Counted from the stretch's first letter, positions 24,352-35,649 are shown. The stretch is 64,000 nucleotides of DNA from Mangrovicoccus sp. HB161399 (GCF_013184745.1 NZ_JAATVU010000023.1:1-64000), one strand, 5' to 3'. Notes: generated from the sequence alone by a model not told the origin. Program-made: numbers and translations.

Positions 24352-25019
24352 GCCCGCGAAATCCTCGTCCGAAGCGCCATCCGGTGGTCGAGATAGCGCA
24401 CTGCCTGCGCGGCCGCGAGGCTCAGGACGAGAAAAAAGGCGCCGGCCAGCGTGACCGGCTCGGTATAGCGGAAGGTGTCGTTGCCGATGATGCGCGCCGT
24501 CGCCACCAGTTCGATGATGGTGATCGCCAGCAGGACCGGGGTCTCCTTGAAGAGCGCGACGAAATAGTTGCCGAGCGGCAGGATCACCGGCGGCACGGCC
24601 TGGGGCAGGATGATCCGGGCCAGCACGTCGCGCGTGCCGAGGTTCAGCGCGATCGCGGCCTCCCACTGGCCCTTGGGCACCTGCAGGAAGCCCGAACGGT
24701 AGACCTCGGCGCAATAGGCCGAGTAATGCACGCCCAGCACCACCACCCCGGTCAGGAAGGCAGGCAGCACGATGCCGTAGCCAGGCAGGAAGTAGTAGAC
24801 CGCGAAAAGCTGGATCAGCAGCGGCGTGGAGCGGACGAACTCGCAGCCCAGCCGCACGGCGAAGCTGACCGCCGGGATTTCCAGCAGGCCGATGACGGCC
24901 CAGACCAGCCCCAGCAGCGCGGCGACGGCGAAGCCCGCGACCGTGATTTCCAGCGTCACGACCGAGGCGCTGGCCATGGCGGGCAGTATTTCGAAGGCGT
25001 AGCCCCAGTCCCAGATCAT
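24348..25019 (-). CDS. ehuD: Ehu-type ABC transporter permease (EhuD-like)
   Basis: A 223-residue polar amino acid/ectoine-type permease with about five membrane segments. The binding-protein-dependent permease signature is EAAIALNLGTRDVLARIILPQAVPPVI (EAA loop, contacts the ATPase). It overlaps both neighbours by four bases, ehuC upstream and gntR downstream. The pairing with EhuC-like, EhuB-like and EhuA-like proteins supports an ectoine/hydroxyectoine-type importer; the actual substrate is inferred. Confidence 0.85.
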   Translation of the reverse strand: MIWDWGYAFEILPAMASASVVTLEITVAGFAVAALLGLVWAVIGLLEIPAVSFAVRLGCEFVRSTPLLIQLFAVYYFLPGYGIVLPAFLTGVVVLGVHYSAYCAEVYRSGFLQVPKGQWEAAIALNLGTRDVLARIILPQAVPPVILPLGNYFVALFKETPVLLAITIIELVATARIIGNDTFRYTEPVTLAGAFFLVLSLAAAQAVRYLDHRMALRTRISRA

Positions 25020-25741
25020 GCCGTTGCCCCCGCATGGCCGCGCGAGAACCGCCGTTCCAGCAGCTTCATCAGGATGGTGATCGACAGGCCGATGGCGAAA
25101 TACATGAACAGGATGATGGTGAAGACCTCCACCGTCAGATAGGTCGTCTGGTTCAGCTGGTAGGCCGTGTAGGTCAGGTCCGACAGGCCGATGAAGGAAA
25201 CCAGCGCGGTGAGCTTGAAGAGCTGGATCGCCAGGTTGCCGAAAGGCGGGATCATGATCCGTATGGCCTGGGGCAGGATGATCCGGCGCAGCCGGGTGAA
25301 TTCGCCGAGGCTGAGCGCGATGGACGCTTCCGTCTGGCTCTTCGGCACCGCCCGCACCGAAGCCTCGACCACGATGGCCGCATAGGCGCCGACATTGAGC
25401 GAGACGCCGAGGATGCCCGCGGTCATCGGCTCGATCCGCGGGCCGAAGAGCGGCAGCACGTAGAAGAGCCAGAACAGCTGCACCAGCGCCGAAGTGCCGC
25501 GGAAGATCTCGACATAGCCGATGGCGAGCCAGCGCAGCGGCCGCACCGGCGACAGGCGGCCCAGCCCGGCGGCGAAGGCGATCGCCGTCGACAGCACCGC
25601 CGAGGCCGAGAAGATGGCGAGCGTGGTCTTCGCCCCGTCGAGGAAGACGGCCGCGCTGCCGGCGAAGGGCGAGCGCGCGAAATAGACCCCGCCGAGCAGG
25701 ACCGTGCAGAGAAGGGTGAGGCTTAGCGCCCGGATGGACAT
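25016..25741 (-). CDS. ehuC: Ehu-type ABC transporter permease (EhuC-like)
   Basis: A 241-residue second permease of the same importer, with an N-terminal signal-anchor (LSLTLLCTVLLGGVYF) and about five further segments. The EAA loop reads EASIALSLGEFTRLRRIILPQAIRIMI. It forms a heterodimer with the following EhuD-like protein in the family scheme. The 63-base gap to the binding-protein gene contains an 8-bp GC-rich hairpin (25766-25792). Confidence 0.85.
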   Translation of the reverse strand: MSIRALSLTLLCTVLLGGVYFARSPFAGSAAVFLDGAKTTLAIFSASAVLSTAIAFAAGLGRLSPVRPLRWLAIGYVEIFRGTSALVQLFWLFYVLPLFGPRIEPMTAGILGVSLNVGAYAAIVVEASVRAVPKSQTEASIALSLGEFTRLRRIILPQAIRIMIPPFGNLAIQLFKLTALVSFIGLSDLTYTAYQLNQTTYLTVEVFTIILFMYFAIGLSITILMKLLERRFSRGHAGATA

Positions 25742-25765
25742 GTCAGCGCTCCTGTCGGGATGCCT

Positions 25766-25792
25766 GCCGGGGCACGTGCGCCGCGCCCCGGC
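25766..25792 (-). promoter_or_regulatory. hairpin between ehuB and ehuC
   Basis: GCCGGGGC (25766-25773) and GCCCCGGC (25785-25792) form a perfect 8-bp stem with an 11-base loop just after the binding-protein gene. There is no T-run, so it is better read as an mRNA-stabilising or attenuating hairpin than a full terminator. Confidence 0.5.
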
Positions 25793-25804
25793 CCGAGGTC
25801 CTGC

Positions 25805-26686
25805 TCAGAGGCCGCTGCCGCAGAGCGTGGCCATGTCGTAGGCGGGACCGTCCGCGGGGGTGAAGCCCCAGGCCGACGCCATCTCGGCATAGCCGCCCGA
25901 CTCGATATAGGCGGTCTGGATGGCGTTGAAGCTGTCGCGGAACTCCAGGTTGGCGGCCATGTCGTCGCCCGTCCCCTTGGGGAAGGAGATTGCGCCGTGG
26001 CCCTTGTAGACCTCGCCGGCGATTTCGGTGATCGAGCCCGAGCTTTCGACGCCGATCAGCTCGCCCGCGGTCCGCACGATGTCGGCGATGGCGAAGGCCG
26101 AGAGCGCGAAGCCGTCGGCGCGGCCCGACAGCACCGCGGAGATGCCGGCCGCCTTGTCCGAAACCTTCAGCAGCTTGTCCTCCGGCACGCCGTCCTTGAG
26201 GGCGAGGTCCTCTTCGGTGCCGCCGGCCAGGACGGCAAGGATCGCGCCGTCGGTTTCCGCGATGTCGGTGAAGCTGTGCAGGTTCTTGGGATTTCCGGCC
26301 TTCACGACATAGGCGGCGCCCTGTCCGAAGGTCGGCTCGGCGAACAGCACCTGCTCGCAGCGCTCCGGCCGGATGTACATCCCGGCCGCCGACATGTCGA
26401 TCCGCCCGGCCACCAGCGACGGGATGAGCGCGCCGAAATCCATCGCGATGTACTCGATGTCGGTGATGCCCATCTCGGTCAGGACATGCTGGACGACTTC
26501 CACCTGTTCGCCGGTGAAGGATCCATCTGCCTGCTTGTAGCCGTAGGGCGCGTAGCCTGCGATGCCGACGCGGACGCCCGCTTCCCTGTACTTGCCGAGC
26601 AGGGTTTCCTGCGCGGCGGCAGCGGTGGCCAGCTGCGAAAGGGCCAGTGCACACACTGCGCCCGCGGTTGCCAGCGTTCCTCTCAT
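25805..26686 (-). CDS. ehuB: Ehu-type substrate-binding protein (EhuB-like)
   Basis: A 293-residue periplasmic family 3 solute-binding protein with a signal peptide (MRGTLATAGAVCALALSQLATAAAA, cut before QETLL). EhuB-like features are MDFGALIPSLVAGRIDMSAAGMYIRPERCEQVLFAEP and GGTEEDLALKDGVPEDKL. It leads the ehuBCD-gntR operon. Known EhuB proteins bind ectoine and hydroxyectoine; whether this one does is not shown by the sequence, and the linked MOSC-reductase gene suggests an unusual ligand. Confidence 0.85.
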   Translation of the reverse strand: MRGTLATAGAVCALALSQLATAAAAQETLLGKYREAGVRVGIAGYAPYGYKQADGSFTGEQVEVVQHVLTEMGITDIEYIAMDFGALIPSLVAGRIDMSAAGMYIRPERCEQVLFAEPTFGQGAAYVVKAGNPKNLHSFTDIAETDGAILAVLAGGTEEDLALKDGVPEDKLLKVSDKAAGISAVLSGRADGFALSAFAIADIVRTAGELIGVESSGSITEIAGEVYKGHGAISFPKGTGDDMAANLEFRDSFNAIQTAYIESGGYAEMASAWGFTPADGPAYDMATLCGSGL

Positions 26687-26766
26687 GATCGGGTTCTCCC
26701 TGTTGTTCCGTTCGCCGTTCCGGTGATGAAAGGTTGTGCGAGAATCCCTCCCGAACCTAGAGAAAA

Positions 26767-26843
26767 ATACATCTTGAGAATTTTTCCTTTGAAAATGTCA
26801 AAAAATTGGACGCCTAATGGCTGCAGGCATAGAAGATGTATAC
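26767..26843. promoter_or_regulatory. candidate GntR operator region
   Basis: The AT-rich 187-base space between ehuB and the divergent MOSC-reductase gene carries two perfect inverted arms, ATACATCTT (26767-26775) and AAGATGTAT (26833-26841), 57 bases apart. The right arm runs into a GTATAC palindrome (26838-26843), the core typical of GntR/FCD operators. Both divergent promoters must lie here; on the minus strand a TTGACA is present inside the AT-rich part, but no convincing -10 at proper spacing. Confidence 0.5.
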
Positions 26844-26873
26844 GACGCGTGACAATCACGGAGCGGCCATTCG

Positions 26874-28606
26874 ATGGAAGGCAGAGTCCTCGGCGTCTAT
26901 TCCGGACGCGCCCGTCCCGAGCTGTTCGACGGCCGCCCCGGCCGCACGGGCTATCGCCGCAAGGCGTGGGACCGGCCGGCTCCGGTCGGCCGGGAGGGCT
27001 TGCTGGGCGACGAGCTGGCGGACAGCCGCCGTCTCGGCCGGGAGAACCATGCTGTATATCTCTTCTGCCGCGCGCATTACCCCGCCTACGAGGCGGAGCT
27101 GGGCCGCGCGCTGCCCCCGGCGTCCTTCGCGGAGAACGTCCTTTACGACGGGCCCGACGAAACCGGGCTGCGGATCGGCGACTTGCTGGCGCTTGGCACT
27201 GCCGTGCTGCGTGTCACCACGCCCAGGATCCCCTGCTACAAGCTGCGGCATTTCCTCGGCGCGCCGCAGGGGTTCGTCACGCGGTTTTCGGCCAGCGGGC
27301 GGACCGGGGTCTACACCTCCGTCCATCGCGCGGGCGAGATCGGCGTCGGCGACGCGGTGGCGCGCATCTCCACCGATCCGCGCAATGCCACGGTCGCCGA
27401 GCTGAACGCGGTGCTGACCGGATTCGATCTGGATCCGGACCTGGTGGAGCGGGTGCTCGCCTCGCCGGACCTTCTGCCCGGCGCCGCGGAGATCGTCCGC
27501 GAGCGCGTCGCGCGCTTCCGGCCGGAGCTTGCCTCCGGGCCGCTCGCCTGCCTCATCGCCGCCCGCCGCAGCATCGCCCCGGACGCGGCCGAGATCGACA
27601 TCGCGCCGTTCGGGACGCCACCGCCGGGATGGCAGCCGGGGCAGTTCATCACGCTGGGCCATGCCTTCCCGGGCGCGGCGCCGGTCTACCGGTGCTATTC
27701 CCTGATCGCGGGCCCGGCAGGGGACGCTCCCGATGCGCCCTACACGATTGCCGTTCGGGCGCGGGCTGGTGCCGGTCCGGCGGAGTCGCTCTCGGCGCGG
27801 CTCGTGCATGGCGATGCCGCCGGGCAGACCGCGCTGTTCTATCCGCCATCCGGGGACTTCCTGCTGCCGGTGCGCGGGACCGCGCCGCTGGTCTACATTG
27901 CCGGGGGCATCGGCATCACCCCGGTCCTGTCGCATCTGCGTGCGCTCCGCCGCGCGCGGCCGGACAGGCGCATCGCGGCGGTCTATGTCGTCCGCAGCGC
28001 CGGGTCCGCCGTCTATGCGGAGGAACTGGCCGGTCTGGCCCGGACCCTTCCGGACATGGAGGCGGACATCTGGCTGACCGGGTCGGGACAGGCGGCCGCG
28101 GTCGGCCATGCCCGCGGGCGCCCGGATCTCGGGGCCTTCCTTGCGCGCTTCCGCCCCGATGCAGAGGTCTTCGCCTGCGGCCCGCTCGCCATGATCGAGG
28201 ACGTGCGCCGCGCCTTCGCCGCCCAGGGCCGCCCCCCGGAGGCGCTGCATTTCGAATTGTTCGGGCTGCCGCCCGCCGGGGACGGCGCCGGCACGGCCGG
28301 GCGGGCCGAGGTTTCGGTCGCGGGAACCGGCATCGGCGCGGAATGGACGCCGCCGGACGGCGCGCTGCTCGACTGGCTGGAGGCGCGCAGCAGCCTGCGC
28401 CCGCCCGCCGCCTGCCGCTCCGGCCTCTGCCGGACCTGCGAGGCGGCGCTTGAGGAGGGGGCGGTGGCCTATCCCGCCGGAATCGTTCCGCCCGATCCCG
28501 GCCGCGTGCTGCTCTGCTGCGCGCGCCCCGCAACGGACACCATCCGCATCGGTCTCCCGCCGGGGACCGCCCGCCACCCCGCCGGAACGCCCCAGGAGGC
28601 CGACAG

Positions 28607-28610
<4 letters not shown>
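26874..28610 (+). CDS. MOSC - ferredoxin reductase - 2Fe-2S fusion protein
   Basis: A 578-residue fusion. Residues 1-210 are a YiiM-type MOSC domain with the molybdenum-ligand Cys, C121, in TTPRIPCYKL and the following 3-alpha region. Residues about 225-460 are an oxidoreductase: FAD motif RCYSLIAG (RxYS) near 273, pyridine nucleotide motif GGIGITPVL near 345 and EVFACGPLAMI. Residues 478-560 are a plant-type 2Fe-2S domain with C514, C519, C522 and C548/549 (CX4CX2C). Such proteins can pass electrons from NAD(P)H to the molybdenum site in one chain; YiiM and YcbX reduce N-hydroxylated compounds. It overlaps ehuA (ATGA) and faces ehuBCD-gntR. The physiological substrate is unknown. Confidence 0.85.
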
Positions 28611-29397
<787 letters not shown>

Positions 29398-29401
<4 letters not shown>

Positions 29402-31674
29402 GCCGGCGATCCGCGCGGGGCGGCAGCGTCGGGCGGGGGCGGCGCACGGGGCGGGGCGGCCGCCTGTTCGCCGGGCGGATCGATCTCCATGCCCTCGGGG
29501 ACATGGGCGCGGATGCGCTCGACGATCTCCTGCCGCCGGAGCGGCTTCGTCAGGTAGAAATCCAGCCCGGCCTCCAGAATGCCCTGGTCGTCGCCGTCCA
29601 GCGCATGGGCGGTCAGCGCGCAGATCGGCGTGCGCGGCAGGCCCTCGGCCCTCTCGATGCCGCGGATCTTCTGGGTTGCCTCCTTGCCGTCCATCCGCGG
29701 CATCGAGATGTCCATGAAGACCAGGTGCGGCCGCAGGGTCTGGAATTTCTCGACCGCCTCGATTCCGTCATTGGCGAAGGTGATCTCCAGCTCCAGCTGC
29801 TTGAGCATCTTCGAGAAGACCAGCTGGTTGGTCTTGTTGTCCTCCGCCGCCAGGATGCGCATCCGTTCGCGAGGCACCAGGACCGCCTGGGCGGCCGCGG
29901 CCTCCATCGCCACGGCGAGCTCGCGCAGCCGCATGTGCAGGTCGCGCCGCAGCATCGGCTTCTGCACCACCGCGAAGATTGCCCGGCTCTCCTGCTCCTG
30001 TGCGGCCAGATGCGAGGGATTGGCCGTCATCAGGATCACCGGGTTGTTGCAGCTGCGCGCGCGCAGCCGCTCGGCGAAGGCCAGGCCGTCCATCTCCGGC
30101 ATGTCGTTGTCGAACAGCACCAGGTCGAACCGGCCGGGATCGTCGTTCAGCGCCGCCCCGGCGGAGCGGTAGGTCGCCACGCGCAGGCCCATGGTCGAGA
30201 GCTGCTTCTCCAGGATCATCCGGTTGATCGGCAGGTCGTCGACCACCATCGCCGAGCGCAGCCCCTCGGGCAGGGAGAAATCCTGCGGCAGCGGCGGCTC
30301 CACCGCCTCGATGGTCAGCTGGAAGCCGAAGCAGGAGCCTTCGCCCGGGACCGAGTCGACCCAGATCTCGCCGCCCATCATGCCGACCAGCTGCTGGGTG
30401 ATGGCGAGCCCCAGCCCGGTGCCCTCGAACTTGCGGTTGCGCTCGTCCTCGACCTGGCTGAATTCGCCGAAGATCAGCTCCAGCTTGTCGGCGGCAATGC
30501 CGATGCCGGTATCCTCCACCGTGACATGCAGGTTGAAGCTGCTGCCGTGGTCCTGGGGATAGCCGGTGACCCGCACCAGGACATGGCCCGCCGGGGTGAA
30601 CTTCACCGCGTTGCCGATCAGGTTCGTCAGGATCTGGCGGATGCGGCCGGGATCGGCGACGAAGCGCGTCGGCAGGAACATGTCGTAATCGACCAGCAGG
30701 TCGATGCCCTTGTCGGCGGCGCTGGACTGCAGCAGCACCAGGATCTCGTGGATCGCCCGCTCCAGGTCGAAAGGCTCGGGATGCAGGACCAGCTTCTCCG
30801 CCTCGATCTTGGAATAGTCGAGCACGTCGTTGATGATCACCAGCAGGGCCTCGGCCGAGTTCTTGATCGTCTCGGCATAGAGCCGCTGCTCCTCGTCGAG
30901 CTCGCTCTCGATCAGCAGTTCCGACATGCCGACCACGCCGTTCATCGGCGTGCGGATCTCGTGGCTCATGTTGGCGAGGAAGGCGGCCTTGGCGCGGGCC
31001 GCGGCCTCGGCGCGCTGGCGGGCATCCTCGATGTCGCGCTCATAGCGGATCGTGTCGGTGATATCGAGCACCAGGCTGACCAGGTCGCCGTCCTGGCCGC
31101 GCCGGTCCATCAGCTTCACATAGGTGTCGTTCCACAGCCGCAGCACGATCGGTTCGATCTGCTCGCCGGTCCAGCGCTCCAGCATCGCGTCATGCCAGGC
31201 GCCGGGCGTCTCGGCGCCGATGTCGACGATGCCCTCGTCGAGCAGCAGCTGCAGCAGCTCGCCATAGGTGATGCCGGGGCGGATGCCGTCGAGCCCGTCG
31301 AAGATCGACAGGTAGGAGCGGTTGGCGATCAGCAGCTGGTCGCGGCGGTTGAACACGGCGAACCCGTCCTGGATCGTCTCCAGCGCGTCCCACAGCCGCC
31401 TTTCGGCCACGGTGGCCTGGCGGTGGGCGCGTTCCAGGTCCTTCTGCGCCTTGCTTGCCTGGCCCTTCAGCACTTCGGCCTCGGTGCGCACCTCGCGCAC
31501 CTCGCGACGCTGCTGGATGACTTCCTCGGTCAGCTGGCGGGCATGCAGCCCGAGGCGCCGGTTCGCGCGGGTCAGTTCGGCATGCTTGGTTTCGAGGAGC
31601 TGCTCCGCAGCAAGCCGGGCGCGCCGTTCGGCAGCCAGCAATTCCTGCAAGCTGGGGCTTTGCTCCTTCGTCAT
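29398..31674 (-). CDS. hybrid histidine kinase, PAS-HisKA-HATPase-REC-REC
   Basis: A 758-residue cytoplasmic sensor kinase. Order: a coiled coil (about 5-95), a PAS domain (95-210, [18 protein letters not shown]), HisKA with the phospho-acceptor in [12 protein letters not shown] (H about 238), HATPase_c (N box [14 protein letters not shown] boxes DTGIGI and GTGLGL), a first receiver with [12 protein letters not shown] and a second with [12 protein letters not shown] and KP. No membrane segments or output domain. I chose the ATG at 31674 (GAGG six bases upstream); one at 31680 is also open. No Hpt or regulator gene lies beside it. It ends tail-to-tail with ehuA in a shared CTAG. Confidence 0.92.
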
Positions 31675-31770
31675 CCGCATCCTCGGGGGCTCTCCGCGGA
31701 AATGCTTAATCGAGGGGGATGAACAGAGGCTGAACGCGGGCGGCGGGCTGCCCCCGCCCGCGGTCCGGGA

Positions 31771-32946
31771 TCAGAGCAGTTCGAAGGCCAGCGCGATGCC
31801 CTGGCCGCCGCCGATGCACATCGTGGCCAGCCCGCGCTTGCCGCCGGTACGCTCGAGCTCGTAGAGCGCCTTGATCAGGATGATCGCGCCGGTCGCTCCG
31901 ATCGGATGGCCGAGCGCGATGGCGCCGCCGTTCGGGTTCACCTTGGCCGGGTCGAGCCCCAGTCCGCGGCTGACTGCCAGCGCCTGCGCGGCAAAGGCCT
32001 CGTTCGACTCGATCACGTCGAAATCCGCCGCCGTCAGGCCGGTCCGCGCCAGCAGCTTCTCGACCGCGGGAATCGGGCCGATGCCCATCACCTCGGGGCG
32101 CACGCCCGCATGGGCATAGCCGAGGATCCGCGCCTTCGGCTTCAGCCCGGCCTTCGCCGCCGCCTCCGCCGAGGCCAGCACCAGCGCGCCCGCGCCGTCA
32201 TTGAGGCCCGAGGCATTGCCGGCCGTGACCGAGCCGTCCTTGCGGAAGGCGGGGCGCAGCCCGGCGAGCTTCTCCAGCGTGGTCGCCTTGGGATGCTCGT
32301 CAGTGTCGAAGGCGACCTCGTCGCGCTTCACCCGGACCATGACCGGCACGATCTGGTCCTTGAAGCGGCCCGCGGCGATGGCCTTGGCGGCCCGGTCCTG
32401 GCTTTCCGCCGCGAAGGCGTCCTGGTCCTCGCGGCTGATCTGGTGCTCGGCCGCGACATTCTCGGCGGTGATGCCCATGTGTCCGGTGCCGAAGGGGCAG
32501 GTGAGCGCGCCGACCATCATGTCCTGCATGCCCATGTCGCCCATCTTCTGGCCCCAGCGCACGGCCTGGCTGGAATAGGGCGCGCGGCTCATGTTCTCGG
32601 CGCCGCCGGCAAGGCCGAATTCGGCGTCGCCCATGGCGATCGACTGGATCACCGACACGGTCGCCTGCAGCCCCGAGCCGCAGAGCCGGTTGACGTTCAT
32701 CGCGGGCGTGCCGTCGGGGATGCCCGCCTCCATGGCCGATGCGCGCGAAAGATACATGTCGCGGGCCTCGGTGTTGATCACGTGGCCCATGGCGACATGG
32801 CCGATCTGGCCCGGCTCCACCCCCGAACGCTCCAGCGCTGCCTTGGCCGCAATGGCGCCGAGCGCGATCGGCGCGGTCCCGGCCAGGCTGCCGCCGAAGC
32901 CGCCGATCGCCGTGCGCGCGCCGTCCAGGATGACGACTTCCTCCAT
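31771..32946 (-). CDS. acetyl-CoA C-acetyltransferase (thiolase)
   Basis: A 391-residue thiolase II that condenses or cleaves two-acetyl units (acetoacetyl-CoA). The nucleophile Cys is in [10 protein letters not shown], the catalytic His in GHPIGATGA and the second Cys in MCIGGGQG. Length matches PhaA/AtoB. The start is well marked by GGAGGGA just before [12 protein letters not shown]. No phaB or other polyhydroxyalkanoate gene is adjacent, so degradation versus synthesis cannot be decided. Confidence 0.93.
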   Translation of the reverse strand: MEEVVILDGARTAIGGFGGSLAGTAPIALGAIAAKAALERSGVEPGQIGHVAMGHVINTEARDMYLSRASAMEAGIPDGTPAMNVNRLCGSGLQATVSVIQSIAMGDAEFGLAGGAENMSRAPYSSQAVRWGQKMGDMGMQDMMVGALTCPFGTGHMGITAENVAAEHQISREDQDAFAAESQDRAAKAIAAGRFKDQIVPVMVRVKRDEVAFDTDEHPKATTLEKLAGLRPAFRKDGSVTAGNASGLNDGAGALVLASAEAAAKAGLKPKARILGYAHAGVRPEVMGIGPIPAVEKLLARTGLTAADFDVIESNEAFAAQALAVSRGLGLDPAKVNPNGGAIALGHPIGATGAIILIKALYELERTGGKRGLATMCIGGGQGIALAFELL

Positions 32947-32963
32947 GGGATTCCCTCCTGTTT

Positions 32964-33818
32964 CTACCCCAGCGCGACGATAGCGATTTCGGGGGGCACG
33001 CCAATCCTCAAAGGGATGCCGGAATAGCCGATGCCGCGGCAGACGATCAAATGATTGCCGTTTTCGCATATGTGCCCGCCGGCGTAGCGGCTGCCGTAGT
33101 CCGAGGGCACTTTCGGGTAGCGGCCGAACAGCTTGATCTGCCCGCCATGGGTATGGCCGCTGATCTGGAGGAATGCGCGGGGATCCGCGCTGGCGAAATA
33201 GTCCGGCTCATGCGCCATGTGGATGGCGGGGGCGCCATCCGGAACGCCGGCAAAGGCGGCCCCGGCATCGAGATAGCTGGTGTAGCGGCGCTGTCCGCCC
33301 TCGCGGGACTTCCGCGCCCGCTGGCTGTCGGTGCCGACCAGCCAGAAGCCGCCTGCGCCATGCGGGATGTGCCGGGCCTCGTTGCGCAGCAGCGGCAGGC
33401 CGTGGGCGGCGTGCGCTTCGATCACCGAGTTGCGCAGGTGGTCCGTATCGCGCGCAAGGTCGCAATCGACCCAGTCATGGTTGCCGAGGATCGACCACGT
33501 GCCCAAGGGCGCGCGCAGCGCCGCCAGCCGTTCGGCGATCTGCCCGGCCGGGACGAAGCGGGAGAAGCGCCACATGTTGCGGTCAAGCAGGAGGTCGCCG
33601 GGCAGCAGGACGATGTCGGGCTCCAGCGCATTGACCTGCGCGACGATGCGCTCGAGCAGGCCGAGCGAAACCCAGGGCGCGCCGACATGCAGGTCCGACA
33701 GAATTGCCGCCCGCAGCGGGGGCAGCGTCCAGCGCGGGTCGGTCACGCGGTGCCGGACGATGCGGGGCAGGCGCCGGATGGCACCCCAGCCGCGCGCGGG
33801 TCTATGGGAGCGGAACAA
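32964..33818 (-). CDS. metallophosphoesterase
   Basis: A 284-residue calcineurin-like phosphoesterase. The five metal-binding blocks are visible: SDLHVG, PGDLLLD, GNHDWVD, HMAHEPD and SGHTHGGQ. The N-terminus is short and basic without a clear signal peptide. I place the start at the TTG at 33818 because GGAGG (33826-33830) lies seven bases upstream; the frame is open to 33932 but that extension is not protein-like. It resembles the YkuE/YaeI group acting on envelope lipids, but the substrate is not certain. Confidence 0.85.
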   Translation of the reverse strand: MFRSHRPARGWGAIRRLPRIVRHRVTDPRWTLPPLRAAILSDLHVGAPWVSLGLLERIVAQVNALEPDIVLLPGDLLLDRNMWRFSRFVPAGQIAERLAALRAPLGTWSILGNHDWVDCDLARDTDHLRNSVIEAHAAHGLPLLRNEARHIPHGAGGFWLVGTDSQRARKSREGGQRRYTSYLDAGAAFAGVPDGAPAIHMAHEPDYFASADPRAFLQISGHTHGGQIKLFGRYPKVPSDYGSRYAGGHICENGNHLIVCRGIGYSGIPLRIGVPPEIAIVALG

Positions 33819-33968
33819 GGCGGAACCTCCGGAGGCTGCGTCCCCGCCGACTGTCCCCGTTCCCGGCTCCGGACACAAGAGGGCCCCGGCCGCGCGCGGT
33901 GGGATGTCCCGCGTGCCGCCAGGGCCCTGCATGTTCGCTCCCGCCCGCGCGGGGCGGGCGCCTCGGGA

Positions 33969-35561
33969 TCAGGCCAGGTCGAAGGCCAGCGGCTTGACCA
34001 GCTGGAACTTGCCGAGGCTTTCGAGCTTCTGCACCAGGTCGGGCTTCACTTCCTCGTCGAGGTGGATCAGCGCGATCGCGTCGGCGCCGTTGCCGGTGCG
34101 GCCGAGGGTGAAGTTGGCGATGTTGTAGCCTGCCTCGCCGACGGTCATGCCCAGCGAGCCGATCACGCCCGGCACGTCCTTGTTGGTCGTGTAGAGCATG
34201 TAGGGCGCGACTTCGGCGTCGATGTTGATGCCCTTGATCTGGATGAAGCGCGGCTTGCCGTCGGAGAACACGGTCCCGGCGACGGTGCGGGTGCGGCTTT
34301 CCAGCTCGACGGTCAGCTTGATGTAGCCTTCGAAGGAGCCCGACTTGTCCTGCTTGGTCTGGCTGATCTGGACGCCCTTCTCGCGGAACATCACCGGCGC
34401 GGAGACCAGGTTCACGTCCGGCGTGGTCGGCTTCAGGAAGCCTGCCAGCACGGCGCAGTCCAGCGCCTTGAGGTTCATCTCGGAGGCGACGCCGTCATAG
34501 GTGATGTTGATCGACTTCACCGGCTCGTCGGTCAGCTGGCCGACGAAGCTGCCCAGGTGCTCGGCGAGCTTGATCCAGGGGCCCATGACCTTGGCTTCCT
34601 CGGCGGTGACCGCGGGCATGTTCAGCGAGTTGGTGACGGCGCCGGTCATCAGGTAGTCCGACATCTGCTCGGCGACCTGCAGGGCGACGTTTTCCTGCGC
34701 CTCGGTGGTGGCGGCGCCCAGGTGCGGGGTGCAGACCACGTTGTCGAGGCCGAAGAGCGGGTTCTCGGTCGCCGGTTCCACGGAGAACACGTCGAAGCCT
34801 GCGCCCGCGACATGGCCGGATTTCAGCAGTTCGGCCAGCGCGGCTTCGTCGACGAGGCCGCCGCGGGCGCAGTTGATGATCCGCACGCCCTTCTTGGTCT
34901 TGGCGAGGTTCTCGGCCGACAGGATGTTGGCGGTCTTCTCGGTCTTCGGCACGTGCAGCGTGATGAAGTCGGCCTTCGGCAGCAGGTCGGCCAGCTCGAC
35001 CTTGGTCACGCCCAGCTCGTCGGCGCGCTCTTCGGACAGGAAGGGGTCGTAGGCCAGGACCTTCATCTTCAGGCCGAGCGCGCGGGAGGCGACGATCGAG
35101 CCGATGTTGCCGCAGCCGATCAGGCCCAGGGTCTTGCCGGTGATCTCGACGCCCATGAAGCGCGACTTCTCCCACTTGCCGGCCTGGGTGGAGGCGTCGG
35201 CGGCGGGGATCTGGCGGGCGACGGCGAACATCATCGCGATGGCATGCTCGGCAGTGGTGATCGAGTTGCCGAACGGCGTGTTCATCACGATCACGCCCTT
35301 CTTGGAGGCGAGCGGGATGTCGACGTTGTCGACGCCGATGCCGGCGCGGCCGATGACCTTCAGGTTGGTCGCGGCTTCCAGCACGTCGGCGGTCACCTTG
35401 GTGGCCGAGCGGATCGCCAGGCCGTCATACTCGCCGATGATTTCCAGCAGCTTGGCCTTGTCCTTGCCGAGCTTCGGCATGAAGTCGACCTCGACGCCGC
35501 GGTCGCGGAAGATCTGGACGGCGGTTTCGGAGAGGGCGTCGGAGACGAGAACCTTGGGCAT
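33969..35561 (-). CDS. serA: D-3-phosphoglycerate dehydrogenase
   Basis: A 530-residue first enzyme of serine synthesis, long form. NAD-binding loop GLIGCGNIGSIVA, catalytic Arg in INCARGGLVDE, Glu in the following ENPLFGLDN context and His in CTPHLGAAT. After the catalytic part come an intervening (ASB) domain from about residue 315 and a C-terminal ACT domain (about 455-528, DVPGVIGSLGMTVGEAGYNIANF), which usually senses serine. It is the second gene of a serC-serA operon on the minus strand. Confidence 0.97.
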   Translation of the reverse strand: MPKVLVSDALSETAVQIFRDRGVEVDFMPKLGKDKAKLLEIIGEYDGLAIRSATKVTADVLEAATNLKVIGRAGIGVDNVDIPLASKKGVIVMNTPFGNSITTAEHAIAMMFAVARQIPAADASTQAGKWEKSRFMGVEITGKTLGLIGCGNIGSIVASRALGLKMKVLAYDPFLSEERADELGVTKVELADLLPKADFITLHVPKTEKTANILSAENLAKTKKGVRIINCARGGLVDEAALAELLKSGHVAGAGFDVFSVEPATENPLFGLDNVVCTPHLGAATTEAQENVALQVAEQMSDYLMTGAVTNSLNMPAVTAEEAKVMGPWIKLAEHLGSFVGQLTDEPVKSINITYDGVASEMNLKALDCAVLAGFLKPTTPDVNLVSAPVMFREKGVQISQTKQDKSGSFEGYIKLTVELESRTRTVAGTVFSDGKPRFIQIKGINIDAEVAPYMLYTTNKDVPGVIGSLGMTVGEAGYNIANFTLGRTGNGADAIALIHLDEEVKPDLVQKLESLGKFQLVKPLAFDLA

Positions 35562-35629
35562 GGTCTTTGTCCTTCAAAGCGGGGGCCGGGAACGGGGCAT
35601 CGGGCCGCCGTCCGGCTTGCGGAGCGGGA

Positions 35630-35649
35630 CCCCGCCGGAAGCGGCGGGG
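35630..35649 (-). promoter_or_regulatory. hairpin between serC and serA
   Basis: A perfect 8-bp stem (CCCCGCCG / CGGCGGGG) with a four-base loop lies in the 136-base space between serC and serA. There is no T-run after it on the minus strand, so it is more likely a processing or mRNA-stability element than a terminator. Confidence 0.4.

Noticed and set aside
26690..26760. TTGACA on the minus strand as the ehuB promoter
   Set aside because: The -35 match is perfect, but no plausible -10 lies 16-18 bases on, so it was not listed as a promoter.
33819..33968. GC-rich hairpin after serA as a terminator
   Set aside because: A stem can be drawn but no T-run follows, so there is no support for a rho-independent terminator.
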